Assembly: GCF_007558815.1 (NCBI RefSeq) | Contig: NZ_VLTJ01000028.1 | Coordinates: 113,414 to 177,413, forward strand | DNA length: 64,000 bases | Direction: 5' to 3' | Source: Verticiella sediminum | GTDB taxonomy: Bacteria > Pseudomonadota > Gammaproteobacteria > Burkholderiales > Burkholderiaceae_B | Shown here: positions 27,417-36,415 of the stretch, piece by piece | Layout: each line of letters starts with the position of its first letter | Position numbering within the stretch: position 1 is the stretch's first letter | The notes under the pieces: generated by a model | Told to the model about the DNA's origin: nothing | Databases searched by the model: none | What the model saw: the letters and a program-made list of their open reading frames with translations, nothing else | Made by a program: the position numbers and the translations under genes

Positions 27417-29587
27417 GCGCAAGGCTCTTCTGTTTTGGGTTGAACGACAGCGGCGGCAGCCGTCTCCGGTCGCACGATCAGGGCGTCCACCGCCCAGCCG
27501 CCCGTGGGCAGGGAAATGAAAGGGTTGATCTCGACGCTTGCGAGACTTTCGCCGCAGGCCAACGCGAAATCGGAAAGGTCGACGATGGCGGCAGCTATGG
27601 TTTCCATGTCCGCTGGAGGTCTGCCGCGCGCACCCTGCAACAGCGGCAGCGCTTTCAGACTTTTGACCATGCCCAGGGCCTGAGCGTGGCTGACCGGCGC
27701 GGGCAGGAAGGCGACATCCTTGAAAATCTCCACGAAGACACCGCCCAAGCCGCACATCACCACCGGCCCGAACACCGGGTCGCGCGCAACGCCAAGTACG
27801 ATCTCCACGCCGCCCTGCACCATCGGCGAAAGCAGCAATCCCTCGACGCGGGCCTGCGGGCTGTGGCGGGCGACGTTGGTCATGATTGCCGTCCAGGCCT
27901 CGCGCAGGCCGGCCTCATCGGAAATGTTGATACGGACGCCGCCGGCGTCGCTCTTGTGCAGAATGTCGGGCGAGAGAACCTTGGCCGCCAGCGGAAATCC
28001 CAGGGCCGCCCCCGCGGTGACGCATTCCTCCACATCGGTGACGACCCGTTGCGGGACGAAAGGGATGCCGGCGGATTCCAGCAGCTCGCGGGCACGCGCC
28101 TCGTTGATGGGTCCGGGGGGCAACAAGAAGCCAGCGCGCCCGGCCGGTGCCGGCGCCGCTGCATTGTCGAAACCGGCCGCAATCGCGACAAGCGCCCCGA
28201 GTACCGCGGTCGCGCGGGTCGGATCGTCGAAGTACAGGATGCGATGCGCCTCGAGTTCCTGCACTACCGGCGCAATCGCCCGCGAGCCGAAGATCACGAT
28301 CCGCGTGGGATGCTGTGCCCGCATGCGGAAGAACTCGGTCTTGATCTTGCCGAACTCCTGCTCGCTCTGCCCCATGTTGGCGTTGAAGCAGAGGATGGCA
28401 TCGTAGCCTTCATGCTCGAAGACGACATCCATGATTCTTGTCAGCAGACTGCGGTCGCCCAGCGTCTGCCCGGTCGTGTCGACGGGGTTCACGGGGCTGC
28501 TGAAGGGCACGATCGCGCGTATGTGTTCCTGAGCCTCGACCGACAGCGGCGGCAGTACCAGACCGCAGGTGGCGGCTGTATCGGCCACGATGACCCCCAC
28601 GCCACCCGACGGCGTGATGACGCCCAGCCGGTTTCCCAGGGGCAGCCCCGCGACCGAGCAGGCATAGGCCAGGTCGCACATCTCTTGCATTGAATGCACT
28701 CGCCGGGCGTTGTGGCTGCGAAAGATGGTTTCGTACACGGCATCGCTGCCCGCAAGCGAACCGGTGTGGGAAGTCGCGGCGGCGGCACCTTGCTCCGAGG
28801 CTCCGGCCTTCATCACGATCACGGGCTTGCGGGCGCGGCGCGCCGCCTCCAGCGCGGCGCGCAGGCGATCGCCGTCGCGGCAGCCTTCGATATAGGCCAT
28901 CACTACCCGCGTACCTGGATCCGTGGCCAGCCAGGCGATACAGTCGGCCACGTCCGCGCCCGCTTCGTTCCCGGTCGCGAGGAAGTGACTAAAGCGAATG
29001 CCACGTTCGCCCGCCATGCCGTAGAGGTAGGACCCGATGGCACCGCTTTGGCTGACGATGGCAACGTCTCCTGGAGGATAGACCTGGTGCTCCAGTGCGC
29101 TCATGAACGTGGAGAACTGCCCCCTGCGCGCATTGACCATGCCGATGCAGTTCGGCCCCAGCAGCGCCACACCCGCGGCGGCGCATCGTTCCGCGATTCG
29201 CTGCTGCCGCAGCAAGCCTGCGTGATCGATCTCGCCGAATCCCGAACTCAGAATGACGATGGACTTCACCGGCAACGCCAGGGCCTCCTCCACCGCCGCT
29301 TCAACCTTGGCGCCGGGAATGGCAATGATCACTTGATCGACCGGCTTTCCTATGGCGGCCAGCGCGGCATAGGCCGGCAGCCCCTGCACCTCGCTTTGCG
29401 TCGGATTCACCGGATAAATGTCGCCAACAAAGCCGTGTGCCAACATGTAGGCGATCGGGCGTCCGCCGATCTTGCGAGGATCGGACGAGGCTCCCACCAC
29501 AGCGATGGTCCGAGCCTCCATCAGGGCGCCGATGCCAACGCGTTGAACGACGGGCTCCTGTCTTTGAAGTTGAAGTTCTGAACTCAT
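27413..29587 (-). CDS. NDP-forming acyl-CoA synthetase (acetate-CoA ligase, ADP-forming type)
   Basis: A 724-aa fused-subunit enzyme. The N-terminal CoA-binding domain has VVGASSDPRKIGGRPIAYML and GDIYPVNPTQ. The ligase domain carries the phospho-His candidate in AATSHTGSLAGSDAVYE. The C-terminal part is an ATP-grasp domain (from about 490) with FPLAAKVLSPDILHKSDAGG. It converts an acyl acid plus CoA and ATP to acyl-CoA, ADP and phosphate, or works in reverse. The start MSSELQLQRQEPV at 29587 is preferred because the upstream open frame overlaps the acyl-CoA dehydrogenase gene. It is coupled by ATGA to the SMP-30 gene and lies 68 bp after an acyl-CoA dehydrogenase gene. Confidence 0.92.
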   Translation of the reverse strand: MSSELQLQRQEPVVQRVGIGALMEARTIAVVGASSDPRKIGGRPIAYMLAHGFVGDIYPVNPTQSEVQGLPAYAALAAIGKPVDQVIIAIPGAKVEAAVEEALALPVKSIVILSSGFGEIDHAGLLRQQRIAERCAAAGVALLGPNCIGMVNARRGQFSTFMSALEHQVYPPGDVAIVSQSGAIGSYLYGMAGERGIRFSHFLATGNEAGADVADCIAWLATDPGTRVVMAYIEGCRDGDRLRAALEAARRARKPVIVMKAGASEQGAAAATSHTGSLAGSDAVYETIFRSHNARRVHSMQEMCDLAYACSVAGLPLGNRLGVITPSGGVGVIVADTAATCGLVLPPLSVEAQEHIRAIVPFSSPVNPVDTTGQTLGDRSLLTRIMDVVFEHEGYDAILCFNANMGQSEQEFGKIKTEFFRMRAQHPTRIVIFGSRAIAPVVQELEAHRILYFDDPTRATAVLGALVAIAAGFDNAAAPAPAGRAGFLLPPGPINEARARELLESAGIPFVPQRVVTDVEECVTAGAALGFPLAAKVLSPDILHKSDAGGVRINISDEAGLREAWTAIMTNVARHSPQARVEGLLLSPMVQGGVEIVLGVARDPVFGPVVMCGLGGVFVEIFKDVAFLPAPVSHAQALGMVKSLKALPLLQGARGRPPADMETIAAAIVDLSDFALACGESLASVEINPFISLPTGGWAVDALIVRPETAAAAVVQPKTEEPCA

Positions 29588-29655
29588 GTCTCTCCACTCG
29601 TTGTTGCTCTGCGGGGCGGCTGCCCTGGCCCCATTGCCCGCTCGCTTGCGTCGTC

Positions 29656-30825
29656 CTACGCCTTGGGCAGGCCAAGGATTCGCGTTGCAATCAGATTGCG
29701 CTGGATCTGGGACGTGCCGCCGAATATGGTCACCGGCCGCGTGATCATGTAGAGCCATTGCAGATCTTCGGGCATTCCCAATTCGGGATGCGCGCCCAAC
29801 ACTCCTCCATTCGCGCCGACCATTTCAGTGCTCGCCTGCGCAATCTCCTGCAATAGCTCGGCATTGAAGAGCTTCAACAGGGAGAACTCGGATTCGTCGG
29901 CCGTGCCGATCAAGGCGTCTGCGCACAGGCGCTCATACAGCGCGGCCGCGTCTCGCACGTCGCATCGAAACCGGGCCGCCAGCTCGCGAAAACTCGCCTG
30001 GACTTCGCAAGGCAGCGCTGCGGCGGTCCGCTCGAACACGCTCAATGCGAATCCGATCAATTCGGGCGCCCCATGGCTGTAGCGCTCGAAACCCAAAAGC
30101 ACCTTGCCGACCTTCCAGCCATCGCCAACCGCCCCGACCACGTTCTCTCGTGGCACACGAACGTCGTCGAAAAACACCTCGCAGAGATGCTCCTCGCCGG
30201 CCAGGGTACGTATGGGCCGCACGCGGATGCCGGGAGTGTCCAGGGACACGAGCAGGAAGGTGATGCCCTCTTGTTTGCGCCCGCTGCCGTCGGTGCGCAC
30301 CAGCATGTACATCATGTTGGCGTCGGTAGCCAACGTGGTCCATATCTTTTGCCCATTGACTATGAAGCTGTCGCCGTCGGCCACGGCTGCGGTACGCAGG
30401 TTGGCCAGATCGGACCCGGCGTTCGGTTCGGAATAGCCCTGGCACCATACGTCTTCGCACGACAATATTCGAGGAATGAAGTAGTTCTTCTGTGCCTCGG
30501 TGCCATAGCGCAGGAGGATGGGTGCGAGCATGCGCACCCCATGATCCAGCGGACGCGCCACACCGAAGCGATCCAGCTCCTCCTGATAGATGAGTTGCCG
30601 CTTCAGGGAAAGGCCCATGCCACCGTATGCCGCAGCCAGACCAGGAGCGCGCCAACCGTCCCGGTACTGGGCCCGCAGCCACTTGCGAGCCTCTTCGCCA
30701 GTGAGCTTTTCCAATGGATTGCGCAGCTTGGAGTCATAGTGCGCGGCAATCCAGGCGCGCCAACTGGATCGAAAGGCCTCGTCGTCCTGCTCCGCGGCAG
30801 GGCTGTGTTGCAACATTGGATTCAT
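29656..30825 (-). CDS. Acyl-CoA dehydrogenase, large/alpha-type partner
   Basis: A 389-aa FAD enzyme. Landmarks are CQGYSEPNAGSDLANLRTAA (FAD/substrate), NGQKIWTTLA, LLGFERYSHGAPELIG and the C-terminal IFGGTSQIQRNLIATRILGL. The GGTSQIQRN form, in place of the EGTSQIQR of MCAD-like enzymes, is typical of subunits of heteromeric acyl-CoA dehydrogenases used on steroid side chains and other bulky acyl-CoAs. It overlaps the second dehydrogenase gene by 4 bp (ATGA), which supports a complex. The start at 30825 (MNPMLQHSP) is chosen for this overlap. Confidence 0.9.
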   Translation of the reverse strand: MNPMLQHSPAAEQDDEAFRSSWRAWIAAHYDSKLRNPLEKLTGEEARKWLRAQYRDGWRAPGLAAAYGGMGLSLKRQLIYQEELDRFGVARPLDHGVRMLAPILLRYGTEAQKNYFIPRILSCEDVWCQGYSEPNAGSDLANLRTAAVADGDSFIVNGQKIWTTLATDANMMYMLVRTDGSGRKQEGITFLLVSLDTPGIRVRPIRTLAGEEHLCEVFFDDVRVPRENVVGAVGDGWKVGKVLLGFERYSHGAPELIGFALSVFERTAAALPCEVQASFRELAARFRCDVRDAAALYERLCADALIGTADESEFSLLKLFNAELLQEIAQASTEMVGANGGVLGAHPELGMPEDLQWLYMITRPVTIFGGTSQIQRNLIATRILGLPKA

Positions 30826-31988
30826 GCCCCATCCTTCAGGTGTTCTGCTTTGGCGTCCGTGATCCTGGCGACTCGGAGCCGCTGCTGGGTGCCGTTGCCC
30901 AGCCACGCGGCAAGCCTGATGGCGGATTTGAGATAGCAACCGATGTCGGCCTCGGCAGCGAAGCCGATGGCGCCATGTGCCTGGACGCCGAAACGGCCGG
31001 CCAGGAGCGCTGTGTCGGAGGTACGCGCCTTGGCCGCGGCCACGGCTGCCCGAGCAGCGGTGCTGCCGGGTTGCCCGGATTGCAACCGGACCGCCGCACC
31101 GCAGGCGGCAGCAGCCAGCGCCAGACCGATCCGGACATCCACCGCCATGTGCTGCAACGCCTGAAAGCTGCCTATCGGATGACCGAACTGCACGCGGGTG
31201 CGAAGATACTCCAGCGTGATTTCGAAGGCACGATCCGCGAGCCCCAACAGTTGCGCAGCCGTCGCCAGCATGGCCTCGTCCACCGCCTGTTGCAGTGAGG
31301 CGAGACACGGCGCACCGCTCGCCAAGAGTGCATCTGGCGGCAGTTCGAGATCCCGGAACTCGATCGTGGCGATGGTGCCGCCGTCGCTCGTCAGGCGGCC
31401 TTCGACGTGCACACCCGGGGCCGTGCGCTGCACGGCGAACAGTGCGGCCTCGCCGTCCAGCGAAGCGCTAACGAGGAGGATGTCGGCCCAATCTCCGGCC
31501 ACGACCTGGCATTTGCATCCCGAGAGCAGGAAACCGCCTTCCTGGCGACGCTGCGCACGGGTAGTGGGCAAACCGACATCGAGTGCGAACGGCCCTTCCT
31601 GCCAGGCGACGGTACTGACGGCCTTGCCCGTCACCTGGCCTGCCGCGATTCTCCGCCAGGAGGACGTGTCCGCCGAACCCGCGGCAGTCGCCAGTACGGC
31701 AGGCATCACGGCACACGCGACGAAGGGGTCCGGCGCCGCATGCCGACCCAGGGCGTGGGCGAGGACCGCAACATGCTCGATGCCCAGTTCGCTGCCTCCC
31801 ATCGCCTCGGGAAGCCGCAGCGCCAACCAGCCCTGGCCGGCCAGCTCTGCCCAGAAGGTTCGGTCATAGCCGCTTCGGGCCTGGTATTGCGCCCGAAGGC
31901 GCTGTGGATCGAAGCGATGGGAAAGAAATTCATCCGCAGAGTCCTCCAGGAGGATCGACGTCTCATCGCGGCTGTCAAAACGTGCCAT
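30822..31988 (-). CDS. Acyl-CoA dehydrogenase-like, beta-type partner
   Basis: A 388-aa acyl-CoA dehydrogenase fold with divergent motifs. It retains WLALRLPEAMGGSELGIEH and a C-terminal helix region RTRVQFGHPIGSFQALQHMAVDV, where RxQFG-x-I binds FAD at the dimer interface. The usual SEP/GS loop is degenerate and the end reads WLGNGTQQRLRVARI instead of an EGT/EIQR motif. This pattern is common for the non-catalytic or half-site subunit of heterotetrameric acyl-CoA dehydrogenases. It lies 15 bp after the thiolase-like gene and overlaps the alpha-type gene. Confidence 0.83.
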   Translation of the reverse strand: MARFDSRDETSILLEDSADEFLSHRFDPQRLRAQYQARSGYDRTFWAELAGQGWLALRLPEAMGGSELGIEHVAVLAHALGRHAAPDPFVACAVMPAVLATAAGSADTSSWRRIAAGQVTGKAVSTVAWQEGPFALDVGLPTTRAQRRQEGGFLLSGCKCQVVAGDWADILLVSASLDGEAALFAVQRTAPGVHVEGRLTSDGGTIATIEFRDLELPPDALLASGAPCLASLQQAVDEAMLATAAQLLGLADRAFEITLEYLRTRVQFGHPIGSFQALQHMAVDVRIGLALAAAACGAAVRLQSGQPGSTAARAAVAAAKARTSDTALLAGRFGVQAHGAIGFAAEADIGCYLKSAIRLAAWLGNGTQQRLRVARITDAKAEHLKDGA

Positions 31989-32003
31989 GGAGATGTCCTA
32001 CCT

Positions 32004-33164
32004 TCAAACGGTTGCCGCCGAGCCCAGGATCACCGTGCTCTGGCTTGCCAGCACACCGCCGTTTCCGTGTGCCAGCGCTACTTCACATCCGGCCACCTGC
32101 CGAGGGCCGCATTCGCCGCGCAACTGGCGGGTAGCCTCCACGAGCAGAAACAGCCCGTACATGCCGGGATGGGCATAGGAAAGGCCGCCGCCGTTGGTAT
32201 TGGTGGGCAGCGAGCCGCCCGGGCGCAGCCTGCCGTCGGACACGAAGGCGCCGCCCTCGCCCTTCGGGCAGAACCCCAGGTCCTCCAGAAAAAGGATGGG
32301 ATTGATCGTGAACGCGTCATAGAGCCCGCGCACATCCACATCCGACGGTCCCAGACCCGCCATGCGATATGCAGTCTCGCCCGACTGCCTGGCGCCGGTG
32401 GCGACGAGGTCCGGCATCTGCGAGATGCTCTGGTGGGTCTGCGCCTCGCCGCAGCCCAGGACATAGGCCGGGGGCTTGGCCAGATGCGCCGCCCGCTGCG
32501 CCGACGTCAATACCAGGGCGGCACCGCCGTCCGTGACCAGGCAGCAGTCGCGCACGGTAAGCGGATAGCTCACCATCGGCGAGGCCAGGACCTGTTCGGC
32601 GGTCAGTTCGCCACGCGCCCAGGCGAGCGGGTTGAGCTGCGCCCATTGGCGCGCGGCCACGGCCACTTCTGCCAGGTGCTCGCGCCGGGTGCCGTACACG
32701 TGCATATGGCGGGCTGCCGCCAGCGCATAGCCCGATGAAGGCAGGAAAGGCTTGTAGGGAGCCTCCCAGGGGTTGTATTCACGGACAACGTTGCCGCTGC
32801 GTCCGGCAGTGCGCAAGGTGCTGCCATACGCCACCACGGCCACCTTGCACAAGCCGGTCTCGATAGCGGCAACGGCATGCGCAACGTGGCTCATGAAGCT
32901 GGAGCCGCCGGTGTAGCTGGAGTCCGTATAGCGCGGCTGGATGCCCAGGTATTCGCCCAGTGCCAGCGTGAACATGCGGCTCTGCGTGGCCGCGCCGAAC
33001 AACCCGTCCACCTCCGACAGGCCGATACCGGCATCGGCCAGTGCACGGTGCGTGGCCTGCGCGGCCAAGTCCATCGCGGACAACCCCGGAGCGACCTCGC
33101 CGAGGTCGGATTCGGCCACGCCGACGATGGCGCAACTGCCGCGTTCGATGCTGGCTGCGCTCAT
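32004..33164 (-). CDS. Thiolase-fold lipid-transfer/aldolase-like protein without nucleophilic Cys
   Basis: A 386-aa member of the SCP-x/Ltp thiolase branch. It starts MSAASIERGSCAIVGVAESD and has GLYDAFTINPILFLEDLGFC and the late VALAHGNGGVLASQSTVIL. Where true thiolases have the acylated Cys (C-S/A-SG), it reads DSSYTGGSSFMSHVAHAVAA, with no Cys. Ltp2-type steroid side-chain aldolases share both the loss of this Cys and the pairing with a DUF35 protein, which overlaps here by 4 bp. A retro-aldol C-C cleavage is therefore more likely than thiolysis; that is an inference. The frame upstream of 33164 belongs to the DUF35 gene region. Confidence 0.85.
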   Translation of the reverse strand: MSAASIERGSCAIVGVAESDLGEVAPGLSAMDLAAQATHRALADAGIGLSEVDGLFGAATQSRMFTLALGEYLGIQPRYTDSSYTGGSSFMSHVAHAVAAIETGLCKVAVVAYGSTLRTAGRSGNVVREYNPWEAPYKPFLPSSGYALAAARHMHVYGTRREHLAEVAVAARQWAQLNPLAWARGELTAEQVLASPMVSYPLTVRDCCLVTDGGAALVLTSAQRAAHLAKPPAYVLGCGEAQTHQSISQMPDLVATGARQSGETAYRMAGLGPSDVDVRGLYDAFTINPILFLEDLGFCPKGEGGAFVSDGRLRPGGSLPTNTNGGGLSYAHPGMYGLFLLVEATRQLRGECGPRQVAGCEVALAHGNGGVLASQSTVILGSAATV

Positions 33165-33535
33165 GCGTCCACCCGGTCGAAAACCACCAGGGGAAGCTCC
33201 TCGCCTTCCGCGCGGACGATGCGTGCCGATACCCTCTGGCCTATGGTCACTTGCATCGGATCCGGACATTCGACACGGCTCATCATGCGAAAGCCCTCGT
33301 CCAGATCGATCAGCGCCACGTTGTAGGGCGCCGCCCCGCGCGGGAACACAACGGTGCTCGAATACACCGTGCCACGGCCCTGGCTCACCCGCCACTCGAC
33401 GCTGCCATTCTCCGGAATCACCCGCGGAAAGAAAACAGCGTGGTCACGTTCCTTGTCGTACTGGTAGGCCAACGCTCCACGCTGCAGATGCGCGGTATAC
33501 GTGGCCAGTGGAGACTGCGCTATGCGTTCATTCAT
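33161..33535 (-). CDS. DUF35 OB-fold protein, zinc-ribbon cysteines absent
   Basis: A 124-aa partner protein of the thiolase-like enzyme. The OB-fold half is recognisable (VEWRVSQGRGTVYSSTVVFP, YNVALIDLDEGFRMMSRV, GQRVSARIVRAEGEELPLV). The N-terminal rubredoxin-like ribbon is represented only by LAYQYDKERDHAVFFPRVI and has none of its four Cys ligands; the sole Cys of the protein is in VECPDP. MNERIAQ at 33535 follows AAGGA and is preferred over the ATG at 33556. DUF35 proteins close the active site of thiolase-fold aldolases. It overlaps that gene as ATGA. Confidence 0.82.
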   Translation of the reverse strand: MNERIAQSPLATYTAHLQRGALAYQYDKERDHAVFFPRVIPENGSVEWRVSQGRGTVYSSTVVFPRGAAPYNVALIDLDEGFRMMSRVECPDPMQVTIGQRVSARIVRAEGEELPLVVFDRVDA

Positions 33536-33583
33536 GAGTTTCGATTCCTTGGTCATTGTTCAGCTTCTGCCGCGACTGCCGAT

Positions 33584-34573
33584 TCAGGCAGGCTCGATGC
33601 CGGCCGCTCGAGTGATGCGTCGCCAGCGCTCCCCCTCCTGAGCGACGAAAGCCCGGGTCTCGGCAACCGTGTAGGGGCGGAATTCCACGCCCGCGGTGTG
33701 CAGAACCTCGCGCGCATGAGCCGATGCGAAAGAAGCGTTCGCCGCTTCGTTGAGCTGTTCGATGACAGGCTCGGGCGCCCCCTTGGCCGTGACCAGCACG
33801 TTCCACAGCGAAGCGTCGAAATCGTCGATTCCCCCCTCGCGCACCGTGGGGACATCCGGCAGCACGCTGGAGCGTTCCGCGCTGGTCACGGCCAGCGCCC
33901 GCAGTTGGCCGGCCTCGATGGCCGCTCGGGCGATGGGCACGGACAGCAGCGCCATGTCGAGCTGTCCCCCCAACAGATCATTCAGGATCTGGCCGTGGCC
34001 TTGATAGGAGACGGACGAGATATCCACCTGCGCAGCGGTGCACAGGTAGCGCAGAGTGATGTAGCTCGGCGATCCTTGGGCCGGGGTGCCGCAGAAGAAG
34101 GGTTCGGATCGGCCGCGCGCCGCGGCCAGGAGAGCAGGCAGGTCGGGGTAGGGCGACTGCGTATGCACTACGATCAGGTTGCCGAATGCCCCAAGGTGGG
34201 CGATCGGCTCCAGGTCCCGCCCCATCAGAAAAGGCATGTTCTTCTGGGTCAACGCCAGCGTCACGCTGGTACCGATGCCGCTGATGCCCAGCACGCTGCC
34301 GTCGGGCCGGGCCTGTGCAACCACCCTGATGCCGATCAGTCCGTCCGCGCCGCCGCGGTTCTCCGGCACCACCGCTCGGCCCAGACGCTCAGAGCCCGTG
34401 GCCGCCAGCAAGCGGCCGATGATGTCCGTTCCGCCGCCGACCGGATAGGGGATGACCAGGCGGATAACCTCTCCGCCAGCCGCTGCCGCAGCAAATCCGG
34501 GCAGCACAGCGGTCGCCATTGCCGACAGTACCGCACGCCGCCGCAGCGAGATGGAGCCAGTGGTTCCGGTCAT
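33584..34573 (-). CDS. Bug family (TctC) solute-binding protein 2
   Basis: A 329-aa exported receptor with an Arg-rich signal region (SLRRRAVLSAMATAVLPGFA), which could suit either Sec or Tat. The mature part has VIRLVIPYPVGGGTDIIGRL, VVPENRGGADGLIG, the SSVSYQGHGQILNDLLGGQL pocket segment and a C-terminal EGERWRRITRAAGIEP. It overlaps the next upstream Bug gene by 4 bp (ATGA), giving a tandem pair. The two differ strongly in sequence, so they probably bind different ligands or enantiomers. No permease genes are adjacent. Confidence 0.88.
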   Translation of the reverse strand: MTGTTGSISLRRRAVLSAMATAVLPGFAAAAAGGEVIRLVIPYPVGGGTDIIGRLLAATGSERLGRAVVPENRGGADGLIGIRVVAQARPDGSVLGISGIGTSVTLALTQKNMPFLMGRDLEPIAHLGAFGNLIVVHTQSPYPDLPALLAAARGRSEPFFCGTPAQGSPSYITLRYLCTAAQVDISSVSYQGHGQILNDLLGGQLDMALLSVPIARAAIEAGQLRALAVTSAERSSVLPDVPTVREGGIDDFDASLWNVLVTAKGAPEPVIEQLNEAANASFASAHAREVLHTAGVEFRPYTVAETRAFVAQEGERWRRITRAAGIEPA

Positions 34574-35532
34574 GGCCGTCCTCCGACGCCGGCGGCCTCG
34601 GAGACCGCCTTCCATGATTCGTAATCCTCTGCCACGCGCCGCGTGGCCTCGGCCTGCGTGCTGGCGACGACCCGCAGGCCCAGAGCCTCGTAGCGCGCCG
34701 CCACCTGCGGGTCGGCGAGGATGTCGACCACCTCCTTGTTGATCCGGTCGGCTATCGCCTTTGGCAGATGGGAAGGCCCGAACAACGCCATCCATCCGAC
34801 GACGCTGAACCCGGGCAACACGCTCGCGATAGGCGGCACGTCCGGCAGCAACGGCTCGGTGTCCTGGCCCGAGGTGGCCAGCGCACGCACCTTGCCCGCA
34901 GCCACGAAGGGTTGAACCTCGGAAGCGGTGGCGAACATCCAGTCCACATGGCCGGCCGCGACCGCTGTCATCGCCTCGTTGTTGCCCTTGTACGGAATGT
35001 GCGTGAAGTTCGCTCCGGCGCCCCTGGCCAGCAGTTCGCTGGTGAGATGGTTGCTGGAACCGACGCCGGAGGAGCCATAGGCGAGGGGCGTGTCGGAACG
35101 CTGGGCAAGCGCGATGAACTCGGACAGGTCCTTCGCGGGCAGGGCGGCATTGACCACCAGCACGTTGTGGTACTCCGCCAGCAGCGTTATGGGGGTGAAG
35201 CCTTCTATGGGGTCATAGGGTTTCACAGGCTGGATGACGGGCGTGATGGCGTGGCTGGCCGTATTGCCCAGCCCGATGGTGTAGCCGTCCGGTACGGCCC
35301 GGCTCAGGCGCGCCATGCCGATGGAGCCGCCCACGCCGCCGATGTTCTCGATGACCACCGGCTGCCCGAGCCGCTGCTGCAGCCGTTCCGCGATGACGCG
35401 GCTCAGGGTGTCGGTGGATCCTCCCGCGCCAAATGGCACGATGTACCTGATGGATCGCGACGGCCACGTGTCTGCCGCCACCGCCGTCGCCGCGAGCGTC
35501 AGTGAAATCGTGAAAGCCAGAAATCTCTTCAT
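34570..35532 (-). CDS. Bug family (TctC) solute-binding protein 3
   Basis: A 320-aa periplasmic receptor starting MKRFLAFTISLTLAATAVAA, a standard Sec signal peptide cleaved at about residue 20. The mature protein shows WPSRSIRYIVPFGAGGSTDT, VVIENIGGVGGSIGMARLS, THIPYKGNNEAMTAVAAGHV and GLRVVASTQAEATRRVAEDY. It overlaps the MaoC-like gene upstream and the Bug gene downstream, both by 4 bp. It is therefore co-translated inside the beta-oxidation genes, which ties uptake or sensing to the pathway. Confidence 0.9.
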   Translation of the reverse strand: MKRFLAFTISLTLAATAVAADTWPSRSIRYIVPFGAGGSTDTLSRVIAERLQQRLGQPVVIENIGGVGGSIGMARLSRAVPDGYTIGLGNTASHAITPVIQPVKPYDPIEGFTPITLLAEYHNVLVVNAALPAKDLSEFIALAQRSDTPLAYGSSGVGSSNHLTSELLARGAGANFTHIPYKGNNEAMTAVAAGHVDWMFATASEVQPFVAAGKVRALATSGQDTEPLLPDVPPIASVLPGFSVVGWMALFGPSHLPKAIADRINKEVVDILADPQVAARYEALGLRVVASTQAEATRRVAEDYESWKAVSEAAGVGGRP

Positions 35533-36398
35533 TCTGTTTGTCTCCTCGTCACGGCCAGGCCGTTGTTCAATACCACCACCTCGCGCTCGGCCGAACGGCC
35601 GACGAAGCTGATGTTTTCTTTGTCCTGCCAAAGTGAAAGTTCCAGCGTCTCGCCGGGGTAGAACACGCCGGAGAAGCGCACATCGAGCGACGCGAGCCGT
35701 GCGCAGTCCCAGCCCAGAAGTGCCTGGACAAGCCCGCGCGCGGCAATGCCGTAGAGACAGAGCCCGTGCAGGATCGGGCGAGGAAAGCCCGCCTTCGAGG
35801 CGAACGTCGGGTCCACGTGCAGAGGGTTGCGGTCCACGTTCAACCGGTACAGCAGCGCCGCATCGGCCCGCGTGGGCAGGCGCACGACCACGTCGGCGGG
35901 CCGCTCCGGCACGACATGGAGCGCCGGCGCCTCGCCGAATCCCGAGCCGAATCCTCCGTCGGCACGGCAGAACGTCGAATGCACTATGGTGGCGTAAAGC
36001 TCGCCGCTGTCGCGCTCGGCGATGGATCGCTCCAGATGCACCACCGCGCCTTTGTCGATACCCTTGTCCTCGACGGCCAGCACCCGCGCCGTACCGCGCA
36101 GGCGACCGGCGGGCGGCAAGGGACGATGAAAGCGCATGCGCTGCTCGCCATGCACCACTTTGTTTCGCGTGACCCCGAACGCCGGGTTGTGTAGCCATAC
36201 GCCGGGGTGGCACAGGACAGCCGCCATTGTGGGAACCGTCCGCTGCTGCTTCTCATAGACGAAGTCGATCTCGCCCGGATGCGTCGGAACGGCACCGAAC
36301 CCCACCGACAATGCGTACAGCAGAGAATCGCGATCGCTATAGTCCTGCGTGACCTCGGGAAACCGCCAACTGGCAAGGGCCTGCGGATCTAGGGGCAT
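35529..36398 (-). CDS. MaoC-like (double hot-dog) acyl-CoA hydratase
   Basis: A 289-aa type 2 enoyl-CoA hydratase with an N-terminal hot-dog domain (about 20-140) and a catalytic C-terminal hot-dog domain. The hydratase-2 motif NVDRNPLHVDPTFASKAGFP is at about 190-210 and carries the catalytic Asp and His, followed by RPILHGLCLYGIAARGLVQA. It hydrates a trans-2-enoyl-CoA to a (3R)-hydroxyacyl-CoA, the substrate type used by the adjacent SDR. The start at 36398 (MPLDPQALASW) is 17 bp after the SDR stop. SDR plus MaoC resembles a split peroxisomal MFE-2 module. Confidence 0.88.
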   Translation of the reverse strand: MPLDPQALASWRFPEVTQDYSDRDSLLYALSVGFGAVPTHPGEIDFVYEKQQRTVPTMAAVLCHPGVWLHNPAFGVTRNKVVHGEQRMRFHRPLPPAGRLRGTARVLAVEDKGIDKGAVVHLERSIAERDSGELYATIVHSTFCRADGGFGSGFGEAPALHVVPERPADVVVRLPTRADAALLYRLNVDRNPLHVDPTFASKAGFPRPILHGLCLYGIAARGLVQALLGWDCARLASLDVRFSGVFYPGETLELSLWQDKENISFVGRSAEREVVVLNNGLAVTRRQTE

Positions 36399-36415
36399 GA
36401 TTGCTCCTGAAGCTG

